A stretch of 64,000 nucleotides of DNA from an uncultured Paracoccaceae bacterium (GTDB lineage Bacteria > Pseudomonadota > Alphaproteobacteria > Rhodobacterales > Rhodobacteraceae). This document shows, in pieces, positions 8,896 to 15,569 of the stretch. The translations under genes and the position numbers were made by a program. The stretch spans positions 1 through 64,000 of the forward strand of contig CANLNM010000003.1 in assembly GCA_947492475.1 (NCBI GenBank), in the 5' to 3' direction. The notes beneath the pieces were generated by a model. The model was not told the DNA's origin. It did not search any database and worked only from the letters and a program-made list of their open reading frames with translations. Every line of letters begins with the position of its first letter. Within the stretch, counting starts at the first letter, position 1.

Positions 8896-10056
8896 TCAGG
8901 CCCCCAACGGGCGCAGCAGATCGCGGCTGATGATATGGCGTTGAATTTCGCTGGTCCCATCCCAGATCCGTTCCACACGCGCATCCCGCCAGAACCGTTC
9001 AATCGGGAAATCATCCATCAGCCCCATGCCGCCGAACACCTGCAATGTAGCATCCGTCACCCGCGCCAGCATTTCCGAGGCATAAAGCTTGGCACTGGCG
9101 ATTTCACGATTTGCCGGCAGGTTTTGATCCAGCCGCCATGCAGCCGCCAATGTCAGCCAATCGGCGGCGTCAATTTCGGTGATCATATCCGCGATCTGAA
9201 ACCCGATGCCCTGAAATTTACCGATCGGTTGGCCGAACTGGGACCGTTCCGATGCATATTGCAGCGCATAGTCAAAACAGCGGCGCGCGCGGCCAACACA
9301 AAACGCGGCAACCGTCAGGCGCGTGGCATAAAGCCATTCATTCATCACGGCAAAACCGCCATCAATCTCGCCCAGAACCTGCGTATCTGGCAGGCGACAT
9401 GCGTCAAAGGTAAGGATGTAGTTTTTGTACCCTTTGTGGCTAACCGATTGATATCCTTCGCGCACTTCGAACCCCGGTGTGGCGCGATCCACCAGAAATG
9501 TGGTGATGCGTTTTTTGGGGCCTTTGGGCGTGTCATCCACCCCGGTTGCGATGAAAACAATAAAGAAATCCGCGTGTTCCGCCCCGGAAATGAAATGTTT
9601 GGACCCGTTGACCACCCAGTCACCGCCGTCGCGGATCGCCTGACATTTCATGCCCCGCACGTCTGATCCGGCATCCGGTTCGGTCATGGCCAGCGCATCC
9701 ATCCGTTCGCCGCGCACAGCCGGGAATAGATAGCGTTCGCGTTGCTCAGCATTACACGCCATCAGGATGTTTTGCGGACGGCCAAAGAAATGCGTCAACG
9801 CCATGCTGCCGCGCCCCAATTCCCGCTCAACAAGCGTGACATCCAGATGGCTCAGCCCGCCGCCGCCAACTTCTTCAGGGAAATTGCAGGCATAAAACCC
9901 CAGATCGATGCATTTCTGTTTGATCTCTTGGCCCAGCTCAGCGGGGACATGGCCCGTGCGTTCGATCTCTGCTTCATGTGGGTAAATCTCTTTCTCCACA
10001 AAGGTGCGCACGGTGGTGGCGATCATGTCCTGTTCTTCGGTCAGTCCGAAATGCAT
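8896..10056 (-). CDS. Acyl-CoA dehydrogenase, probably gamma-butyrobetainyl-CoA dehydrogenase
   Basis: A 386-residue FAD enzyme with the full family order: N-terminal helical domain, middle beta domain with AMTEPDAGSDV (about 125-135), and C-terminal helical domain with ASERSQFGQPIGKFQ and LQVFGGMGLMDDFPIERFWRDARV. It would oxidise an acyl-CoA to the trans-2-enoyl-CoA, passing electrons to ETF. In the C-terminal motif RIWDGTSEIQR the residue at the usual catalytic glutamate position (as in medium-chain enzymes) is aspartate, D366. It lies three bases after the carnitine dehydrogenase gene. Context suggests gamma-butyrobetainyl-CoA as substrate; family alone cannot prove it. Confidence 0.8.
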   Translation of the reverse strand: MHFGLTEEQDMIATTVRTFVEKEIYPHEAEIERTGHVPAELGQEIKQKCIDLGFYACNFPEEVGGGGLSHLDVTLVERELGRGSMALTHFFGRPQNILMACNAEQRERYLFPAVRGERMDALAMTEPDAGSDVRGMKCQAIRDGGDWVVNGSKHFISGAEHADFFIVFIATGVDDTPKGPKKRITTFLVDRATPGFEVREGYQSVSHKGYKNYILTFDACRLPDTQVLGEIDGGFAVMNEWLYATRLTVAAFCVGRARRCFDYALQYASERSQFGQPIGKFQGIGFQIADMITEIDAADWLTLAAAWRLDQNLPANREIASAKLYASEMLARVTDATLQVFGGMGLMDDFPIERFWRDARVERIWDGTSEIQRHIISRDLLRPLGA

Positions 10057-10059
10057 GGC

Positions 10060-11487
10060 TTAGGTCCCGTCCTGTGATGGCAGATTTGCATGGGCATCGG
10101 CCAGCACGCCCAGCGCCGTGGCGACATGGGGCAAGGGCGGGCAGGATTTGCGGGTGTCCAGGCTGACATGCAGCAACATCTGCGTCGCCTCGGCCATGAT
10201 CGATCCGTCGGCTTTGATGATCTGATGGGCCAGCCGCATTTTTTTGCCCGCGCCAACCAAGACCTGCGTCAAAACCCGGATCGTTTCGCCGGCCAATGCT
10301 TCGTTCAGGTAGCGGATGTTGGTTTCCACGGTAAAGAAACTGTTGCCCGCAGCCACATAATCCGCATCTGCCCCGATATGTGCCATGACCGCATCAGCGG
10401 CATCTGAAATTGCCTGCCCAAAGCGGCTTTCGTTCATGTGGCCGTTATAATCGGTCCAATCGATGGGCACGGTGCGATCGACGGTGATCAGGCGGCCATC
10501 GTCATGTGATGGGCATTGCCCCAGCGGGCCTTCGTGGCGGTTCAGCAAAGCACCGGCCGCAGCATCGCGTGCCTTTAGCGCGCGCATCATGCCCACCAAA
10601 TTGGCGTCACGCAGGCGTTCCAAGTCGCGGATGGTCATGTGACCCGATTGTGCATCCGATTGACCGGCGATCAAATCCACCAGTTCGTCGGTGAATTCAG
10701 GCACATCCGTCAATTTGGTCCACGGCCATTCCAGACAGGGGCCAAACTGATCCAGGAAATGTTTCATCCCCGCCTCGCCCCCGGCAATGCGATAGGTTTC
10801 AAACAGGCCCATCTGCGCCCAGCGCAACCCAAAGCCATAGCGGATGATGTTGTCGATTTCTTCGGTCGTGGCGATCCCGTCTTTGACCAGCCACAGGCTT
10901 TCGCGCCAGACGGCCTCTAGCAACCGGTCCGCCACATGGGCGTCGATTTCTTTGGCAATCCGTTGCGGGGACATGCCGATTTCGGTCAGGATCGCATGGG
11001 CGCGGTCCAGCATTTCGGGGCTGTTTTTGGGGGTGCCGACCACTTCTATGACGGGCAACAAATAGACCGGGTTAAACGGATGGGTGACAATGATCTGTTC
11101 CGGGCGGGTGGCGCAGCCTTGCAATTCTGACGGTTTGAACCCGCTGGTGGATGATCCAATGATCGCATCAGCGCGGCAATGTTCCTGTAGGGTTTGATAT
11201 ACTTTGCGTTTCAGGGCCAATCGTTCCGGCACGCTTTCTTGGATCCAGTCCGCATCGGCCACCGCGCCCGATATCGTGTCGTGAAATGTCAGGGTGCCTT
11301 CATTTGGCATCGCCCGATCATAGAGCATCGGCAAAGCAAAGCGCGCATTGGCCAGCACCGCGTCGACTTTGCGCTTTGCCTCTGGGTCCGGGTCAAATAC
11401 CCGCACATGCCACCCGTTTAGCAAAAACCGTGCGGCCCATCCGCCGCCGATCACACCGCCGCCTAATATTGCAACTGTTTTGGTCAT
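10060..11487 (-). CDS. Fused L-carnitine dehydrogenase / betainyl-CoA thioesterase
   Basis: A 475-residue two-domain protein. Residues about 1-310 form a 3-hydroxyacyl-CoA dehydrogenase-type unit with the NAD site ILGGGVIGGGWA at 7-18; known members oxidise L-carnitine to 3-dehydrocarnitine. Residues about 330-460 are a hotdog thioesterase domain with DWTDYNGHMNESRF, matching the betainyl-CoA thioesterase that is a separate gene (cdhB) in Pseudomonas and fused in some alphaproteobacteria. The start at 11487 opens directly with the NAD-binding strand. It heads the operon with the dehydrogenase, ligase and hydratase genes, divergent from the DUF1203 gene. With the BKACE gene nearby it completes carnitine to glycine betaine. 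Confidence 0.88.
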   Translation of the reverse strand: MTKTVAILGGGVIGGGWAARFLLNGWHVRVFDPDPEAKRKVDAVLANARFALPMLYDRAMPNEGTLTFHDTISGAVADADWIQESVPERLALKRKVYQTLQEHCRADAIIGSSTSGFKPSELQGCATRPEQIIVTHPFNPVYLLPVIEVVGTPKNSPEMLDRAHAILTEIGMSPQRIAKEIDAHVADRLLEAVWRESLWLVKDGIATTEEIDNIIRYGFGLRWAQMGLFETYRIAGGEAGMKHFLDQFGPCLEWPWTKLTDVPEFTDELVDLIAGQSDAQSGHMTIRDLERLRDANLVGMMRALKARDAAAGALLNRHEGPLGQCPSHDDGRLITVDRTVPIDWTDYNGHMNESRFGQAISDAADAVMAHIGADADYVAAGNSFFTVETNIRYLNEALAGETIRVLTQVLVGAGKKMRLAHQIIKADGSIMAEATQMLLHVSLDTRKSCPPLPHVATALGVLADAHANLPSQDGT

Positions 11488-11563
11488 ATCCGTTTTCCCG
11501 CAAGTATCGGGTCGCCAGCGCGGGTGCATTTGCGCGATGCATCCCCAAAACAGGAGACCCAAG

Positions 11564-12034
11564 ATGAAGATCGCATTTCATGGCCTGCCCAGCGCAGTGG
11601 TGGCCGATATTCGCCGCACTCAGATAGATGCCTATGGCAACCCGGTTGAGGAACATATGTCAGACGGTGACGCCTATCCGTGCCGCCATTGTTTAGGCGC
11701 GATCCCCAAAGGACAGACCTATCTGATCCTGGCGCATTGCCCGTTTGAAACACGCAACCCTTATGCGGAAACCGGACCGATATTCCTATGTGCCACCGAT
11801 TGCGCCCCTGCCCCGCACAGGGCCGATCTGCCTGCAATCCTGTTGGCCCCCGATTATATCGTCCGGGGCTATGGCGCGGATGAACGCATCCAATATGGCA
11901 CAGGCCAAATGACCCCGACGGATCAGATCGCGACCTATGCGGCGCACTTGCTGGACCGCGACGATGTCGCCTTTGTGGATGTGCGATCCGCGCGCAACAA
12001 TTGTTTTCAATGTCGGATATGGCCTGCATCCTGA
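11564..12034 (+). CDS. DUF1203 family protein
   Basis: A 156-residue cytoplasmic protein of unknown function. It contains paired cysteine segments (YPCRHCLGAIPKG at about 40 and LCATDCAP at about 80) and the family core PYAETGPIFLC and RGYGADERIQYG. AGGAG sits just before the ATG at 11564; upstream starts would run through the divergent promoter. It is transcribed away from the carnitine dehydrogenase gene and its stop touches the stop of the BKACE gene with no base between. Whether it takes part in carnitine metabolism is unclear; it may simply be lodged in the cluster. Confidence 0.8.
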   Translation: MKIAFHGLPSAVVADIRRTQIDAYGNPVEEHMSDGDAYPCRHCLGAIPKGQTYLILAHCPFETRNPYAETGPIFLCATDCAPAPHRADLPAILLAPDYIVRGYGADERIQYGTGQMTPTDQIATYAAHLLDRDDVAFVDVRSARNNCFQCRIWPAS

Positions 12035-12946
12035 TCACCGGTTTGGGGCGCGTTTGGTCAGGCCCAACTTGGCGCGCACCGCCTCTGGCCCCATCACACG
12101 TGCCCCTAGGTTTTCAACGATGCTGACCGATTTTTCGACCAATTGCGCATTGGTGGCCAGCACGCCTTTTTCCAGCCATAGGTTGTCTTCTAATCCGACG
12201 CGCACATGCCCCCCGGCCAAAACGGAGGCCGCCACATAGGCCATCTGATCGCGGCCAATGCTGAACGCGGACCAGTTCCAATCAGACGGCACATTATTGA
12301 CCATGGCCATAAATGTGTTCAGGTCATTGGGCGCCCCCCACGGGATGCCCATGCACAATTGCACCAATGCGGGACTGTCCAGCACGCCTTTGTCGACCAA
12401 GGATTTGGCCAGCCATAAATGCCCGGTGTCAAAGGCTTCTATTTCGGGTTTGACGCCCAGTTCGGTCATCATCCGCCCCATGGTTTCCAACATGCCGGGC
12501 GTGTTGGTCATCACATAATCGGCCTCGGCGAAATTCATCGTGCCACAATCAAGTGTGCAAATTTCAGGCAGGCAATCCGCCACATGGGCCACGCGTTCCT
12601 GCGCGCTGACCATATCGGTCCCCGCCACCAGCGGCAGCGGCTGAGACGCAGGCCCAAACATCAAATCGCCCCCCATGCCCGCCGTCAGGTTCAGGATCAC
12701 ATCCACATCGGCATCACGGATCCGCTCGGTGACTTCGCGGTATAAATGCCGTGCGCGCGCCGGTGCGCCGGTTTCTGGATCGCGCACATGACAATGCACA
12801 ATCGCCGCCCCCGCCTTGGCCGCATCAATGGCGCTGTTGGCGATCTGTTCAGGGGATCGCGGCACATGGGGGCTGCGGTCCTGCGATCCGCCCGATCCAG
12901 TGACCGCGCAGGTGATAAAAACGTCTTTGGTCATGGCCAGGGGCAT
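12035..12946 (-). CDS. cdhC: Beta-keto acid cleavage enzyme (BKACE), 3-dehydrocarnitine:acetyl-CoA trimethylamine transferase type
   Basis: A 303-residue TIM-barrel enzyme of the DUF849/BKACE family. The zinc ligands are in place: HCH at 51-53 and E253 in VGLEDN. Known carnitine-pathway members convert 3-dehydrocarnitine plus acetyl-CoA to betainyl-CoA plus acetoacetate. The start at 12946 has AAGGAG eight bases upstream. It is divergent from the CdhR-type regulator and on the same strand as the carnitine dehydrogenase operon, separated from it by the DUF1203 gene. The specific substrate rests on these neighbours, since BKACE enzymes act on many beta-keto acids. Confidence 0.85.
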   Translation of the reverse strand: MPLAMTKDVFITCAVTGSGGSQDRSPHVPRSPEQIANSAIDAAKAGAAIVHCHVRDPETGAPARARHLYREVTERIRDADVDVILNLTAGMGGDLMFGPASQPLPLVAGTDMVSAQERVAHVADCLPEICTLDCGTMNFAEADYVMTNTPGMLETMGRMMTELGVKPEIEAFDTGHLWLAKSLVDKGVLDSPALVQLCMGIPWGAPNDLNTFMAMVNNVPSDWNWSAFSIGRDQMAYVAASVLAGGHVRVGLEDNLWLEKGVLATNAQLVEKSVSIVENLGARVMGPEAVRAKLGLTKRAPNR

Positions 12947-12982
12947 CGCATTCTCCTTTTGTTGGGGTCAGCGTGGCCCGGA

Positions 12983-13010
12983 TTGACGGGGCCAATTGTG
13001 CAGAGATATA
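12983..13010 (+). promoter_or_regulatory. Candidate promoter of the cdhR-type gene
   Basis: TTGACG (12983-12988), a 16-base spacer and GATATA (13005-13010) fit a sigma-70 promoter. The ATG at 13018 is only seven bases past the -10 box, so the transcript may be leaderless or nearly so. A short AGAG could still serve as a weak ribosome site if the start lies further upstream. Confidence 0.45.
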
Positions 13011-13017
13011 AATAATC

Positions 13018-13956
13018 ATGCAGCTTTGGAAAATTCCTGACGCCCCAAGCCAACAATATGGTATTTTGCTGTTTGATCAGTTTTCAAACCATTGTCTGGC
13101 CAATTTCATCGAACCCTTGCGCGCCGTGAACGGGTTTACGGGGGAAACGGTCTATGATTGGCAAATCCTGACGCTGGAGGGCGGGCCGGTCACATCGTCC
13201 AGTGGCATTCCGATCATGCCTCATGGTCGGCTCAGGGATGCGCGCGGCGATGCGTTGGTGTTGATGCCATCCTATGGGTATCGGGCCTTTGCGACCCCGG
13301 CGATGGATCGCGCGTTGCGCGCGGCGGCCACTCGATTTCAGACCTTGATTGGGCTGGATACGGGCGCGTGGTTGCTGGCCCATGCAGGGTTGCTGGATCA
13401 CGGCCCGGCCACGATCCACACCTCTGAGCTGGATGTTTTTGCCGAACGGTTCTCGGATGTGGATGTGCAGCGGGACCGGTTTGTGATCGGGGAAACCCGG
13501 ATCACCGCAGGCGGAGCCATGGCCGCCTTTGACCTGGTGCATCACCTGATTGTGCAACGTCACGGCGCGGCAATCGGGCTGCAGGTTGCGGACTTGTTTA
13601 TGCTGAGCGATCAGGCGATCCCGACCCAATCCAACATCGTGTCACGCGACAAATACGTCCTGCGCGCCTTGGCCGAAATGAATGCGACCCTCGCGGAACC
13701 GGTCACCGTGGCGGCCATCGCTGCGCGTTCTGGCCTGCGTCAGCGGGACCTTGAACTGCGATGTCGCAAGGCGTTTGGCACGACACCTGCACAGGTCTAT
13801 CGTCGTCTGCGGCTGACCTTGGCCCATCGGTTGATCCGCGAAGAAAAGATGAGCATCGCCGAAATCGCCCTGCGCTGTGGCTACGAAGACGCGTCCAGTT
13901 TTGCGCGTGCCTTTAAGGGCGAATTTGACCAAAGCCCAACCGATCTGCGTCGATAG
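13018..13956 (+). CDS. cdhR: GlxA/CdhR-family transcriptional regulator of carnitine catabolism
   Basis: A 312-residue regulator. Residues about 10-190 are a DJ-1/PfpI (class I amidotransferase-like) sensor domain with LLFDQFSNHCLANFIEPLRAVN at the front. Residues about 210-310 are an AraC-type DNA-binding domain with two helix-turn-helix units (VTVAAIAARSGLRQRDLELRCRKAFG and MSIAEIALRCGYEDASSFARAFK). CdhR proteins of this architecture activate carnitine dehydrogenase genes, and this gene is divergent from the BKACE gene, so the role is well supported. The ligand is presumably carnitine or a breakdown product. The gcv operon follows in the same direction after 105 bases. Confidence 0.85.
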   Translation: MQLWKIPDAPSQQYGILLFDQFSNHCLANFIEPLRAVNGFTGETVYDWQILTLEGGPVTSSSGIPIMPHGRLRDARGDALVLMPSYGYRAFATPAMDRALRAAATRFQTLIGLDTGAWLLAHAGLLDHGPATIHTSELDVFAERFSDVDVQRDRFVIGETRITAGGAMAAFDLVHHLIVQRHGAAIGLQVADLFMLSDQAIPTQSNIVSRDKYVLRALAEMNATLAEPVTVAAIAARSGLRQRDLELRCRKAFGTTPAQVYRRLRLTLAHRLIREEKMSIAEIALRCGYEDASSFARAFKGEFDQSPTDLRR

Positions 13957-13986
13957 CAATTTGATCCAGATTTGTCGCGCTTCGGC

Positions 13987-14019
13987 TTTACAAGTTCTCG
14001 CAGGTTTCCTATAGGAAAC
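13987..14019 (+). promoter_or_regulatory. gcv promoter with embedded palindromic operator
   Basis: TTTACA (13987-13992), a 17-base spacer and TATAGG (14010-14015) make a candidate promoter. A perfect 16-base palindrome, GTTTCCTATAGGAAAC (14004-14019), covers the -10 box, the classic position of a repressor site. It lies 43 bases before the gcvT start. Confidence 0.6.
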
Positions 14020-14061
14020 ACACGTACTAAATTGTGGATTCGGTTGCCCGACGGAGGCCCC

Positions 14062-15177
14062 ATGACAAACACGCCCCAAGAACACGCCCCAACCCCCAAA
14101 CGCACGCCGCTGCATGATCTGCACGTCTCGCTGGGTGGCAAAATGGTGGATTTCGCCGGATGGGATATGCCCGTTCAATATCCAACCGGGATCATGGCGG
14201 AACATGCCCAATGCCGTGCCAAAGCCGCGCTGTTTGATGTCAGCCATATGGGTCAGGTGCATCTGATCGGCGACAATGCCGCCCAAAAACTAGAGGCGCT
14301 CTGCCCGTCGGCCTTTACCACGCTCAAGGATGGCAAAGCCCGCTATACGTTTTTCACCAATGACGTGGGTGGTATTCTGGACGACCTGATTGTCGCCAAT
14401 GCCGGGGATTTCCTGTTTGTGGTGGTCAATGCATCGATGCGTGATCAGGACATCGCCCATATGCGCGCCAATCTGGATGGGATCGACGTGGTGGAAATCA
14501 CCGATCACGCCCTGATCGCATTACAAGGCCCCGCCGCAGAATCCATTCTGGCGGATCACTGCCCTGACGTGCGTGACATGGGGTTCATGGAAACCATTCT
14601 GGCCCAGATCGACGGCCAGGCCGTGCGCATTTCGCGGCTGGGCTATACCGGCGAAGACGGGTTCGAAATTTCAATCCACCAAGACGCCGCCGACGGGTTT
14701 GCCCGCCAATTGCTGGCCCATCCGGATTGCGAACCTGCCGGGCTTGGGGCCCGTGACAGCCTGCGGCTTGAGGCTGGATTGTGCCTATATGGCAATGACA
14801 TAACCACGGACACCACGCCGATTGAGGCTGGGTTGATCTGGGCGATCCAGAAACGCCGCCGCACGGATGGCGGATTTCCGGGGGCCGATGTCATTCAGGC
14901 TCAGATCGCCGATGGACCTGCGCGTCAATTGGTTGGGATCAAACCTTTGGGTCGCGCCCCGGCCCGTGCTGGTGTGGTTTTGCAAATGGCCGGTCAGGAT
15001 GTCGGGATCATCACATCCGGTGGCTTTGGTCCGACAGTTGGCGGCCCGGTTGCCATGGGCTATGTCACCCGCGATCACGCCGCTATCGGCACCAAGATTG
15101 ACCTGATCATTCGCGGCAAGGCCCAGCCTGCCGAAATCGTATCGCTGCCTTTCGTGCAGCAAAACTACAAACGCTAA
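14062..15177 (+). CDS. gcvT: Glycine cleavage system T protein (aminomethyltransferase)
   Basis: A 371-residue folate-dependent enzyme. It moves the aminomethyl group on lipoylated GcvH to tetrahydrofolate, releasing ammonia and forming 5,10-methylene-THF. The order is typical: TPLHDLHVSLGGKMVDFAGWDMPVQY at the front, DVSHMGQ at about 55, ARYTFFTNDVGGILDDL at about 95, and GLGARDSLRLEAGLCLYGNDI in the second half. The ATG at 14062 has GGAGG upstream; a longer frame would run into the promoter. It is first of gcvT-gcvH-gcvP, with GcvH 12 bases downstream. The 85-base leader is too short for a tandem glycine riboswitch. Confidence 0.96.
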   Translation: MTNTPQEHAPTPKRTPLHDLHVSLGGKMVDFAGWDMPVQYPTGIMAEHAQCRAKAALFDVSHMGQVHLIGDNAAQKLEALCPSAFTTLKDGKARYTFFTNDVGGILDDLIVANAGDFLFVVVNASMRDQDIAHMRANLDGIDVVEITDHALIALQGPAAESILADHCPDVRDMGFMETILAQIDGQAVRISRLGYTGEDGFEISIHQDAADGFARQLLAHPDCEPAGLGARDSLRLEAGLCLYGNDITTDTTPIEAGLIWAIQKRRRTDGGFPGADVIQAQIADGPARQLVGIKPLGRAPARAGVVLQMAGQDVGIITSGGFGPTVGGPVAMGYVTRDHAAIGTKIDLIIRGKAQPAEIVSLPFVQQNYKR

Positions 15178-15189
15178 GGGAGCTTTCAC

Positions 15190-15558
15190 ATGGCCACCAC
15201 ATATTATTCCGAAGACCATGAATGGATCGAAGTAGACGGCGACATTGCCACAATCGGCATCACCGAACACGCCGCCGTTCAACTGGGCGACATCGTGTTT
15301 GTTGAGTTGAAAGAAGAAGGCGACGAATTTGCCAAAGGCGACGATATCGGCGTGATCGAAAGCGTGAAAGCCGCGTCCGAAATCTATGCGCCTGTGGATT
15401 GCGAAGTGGTCGAAGCCAACGAAGAACTGGAAGGCAATCCCGCCATGATCAACGAAAGCCCCGAAAGCGGCGCGTGGATCTACAAAGTCAAACTGTCCGA
15501 CCCATCCCAACTGGATGATCTGATGGATGCCGACGCCTACAAAGCCCTGATCGGATAA
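15190..15558 (+). CDS. gcvH: Glycine cleavage system H protein
   Basis: A 122-residue lipoyl carrier that shuttles the aminomethyl group between the P, T and L proteins. The lipoylated lysine is K60 in [15 protein letters not shown]. The N-terminus YYSEDHEWI and the acidic surface are standard for the family. GGGAG sits before the ATG at 15190, and the gene lies between gcvT and gcvP with 12-base and 11-base gaps, indicating one transcript. The length matches the family norm of about 125 residues. Confidence 0.97.
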   Translation: MATTYYSEDHEWIEVDGDIATIGITEHAAVQLGDIVFVELKEEGDEFAKGDDIGVIESVKAASEIYAPVDCEVVEANEELEGNPAMINESPESGAWIYKVKLSDPSQLDDLMDADAYKALIG

Positions 15559-15569
15559 GGAAAATACCG

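Noticed and set aside
11522-11546. Imperfect repeat GGGTGCAT/ATGCATCCC between the carnitine dehydrogenase and DUF1203 genes
   Set aside because: One base is bulged and no CdhR site is known to me to match; it may be chance in a 76-base gap.
13957-14061. Glycine riboswitch before gcvT
   Set aside because: Only 105 bases separate cdhR and gcvT, too little for the tandem aptamer, and no aptamer-like hairpins were seen. The promoter palindrome explains the region better.
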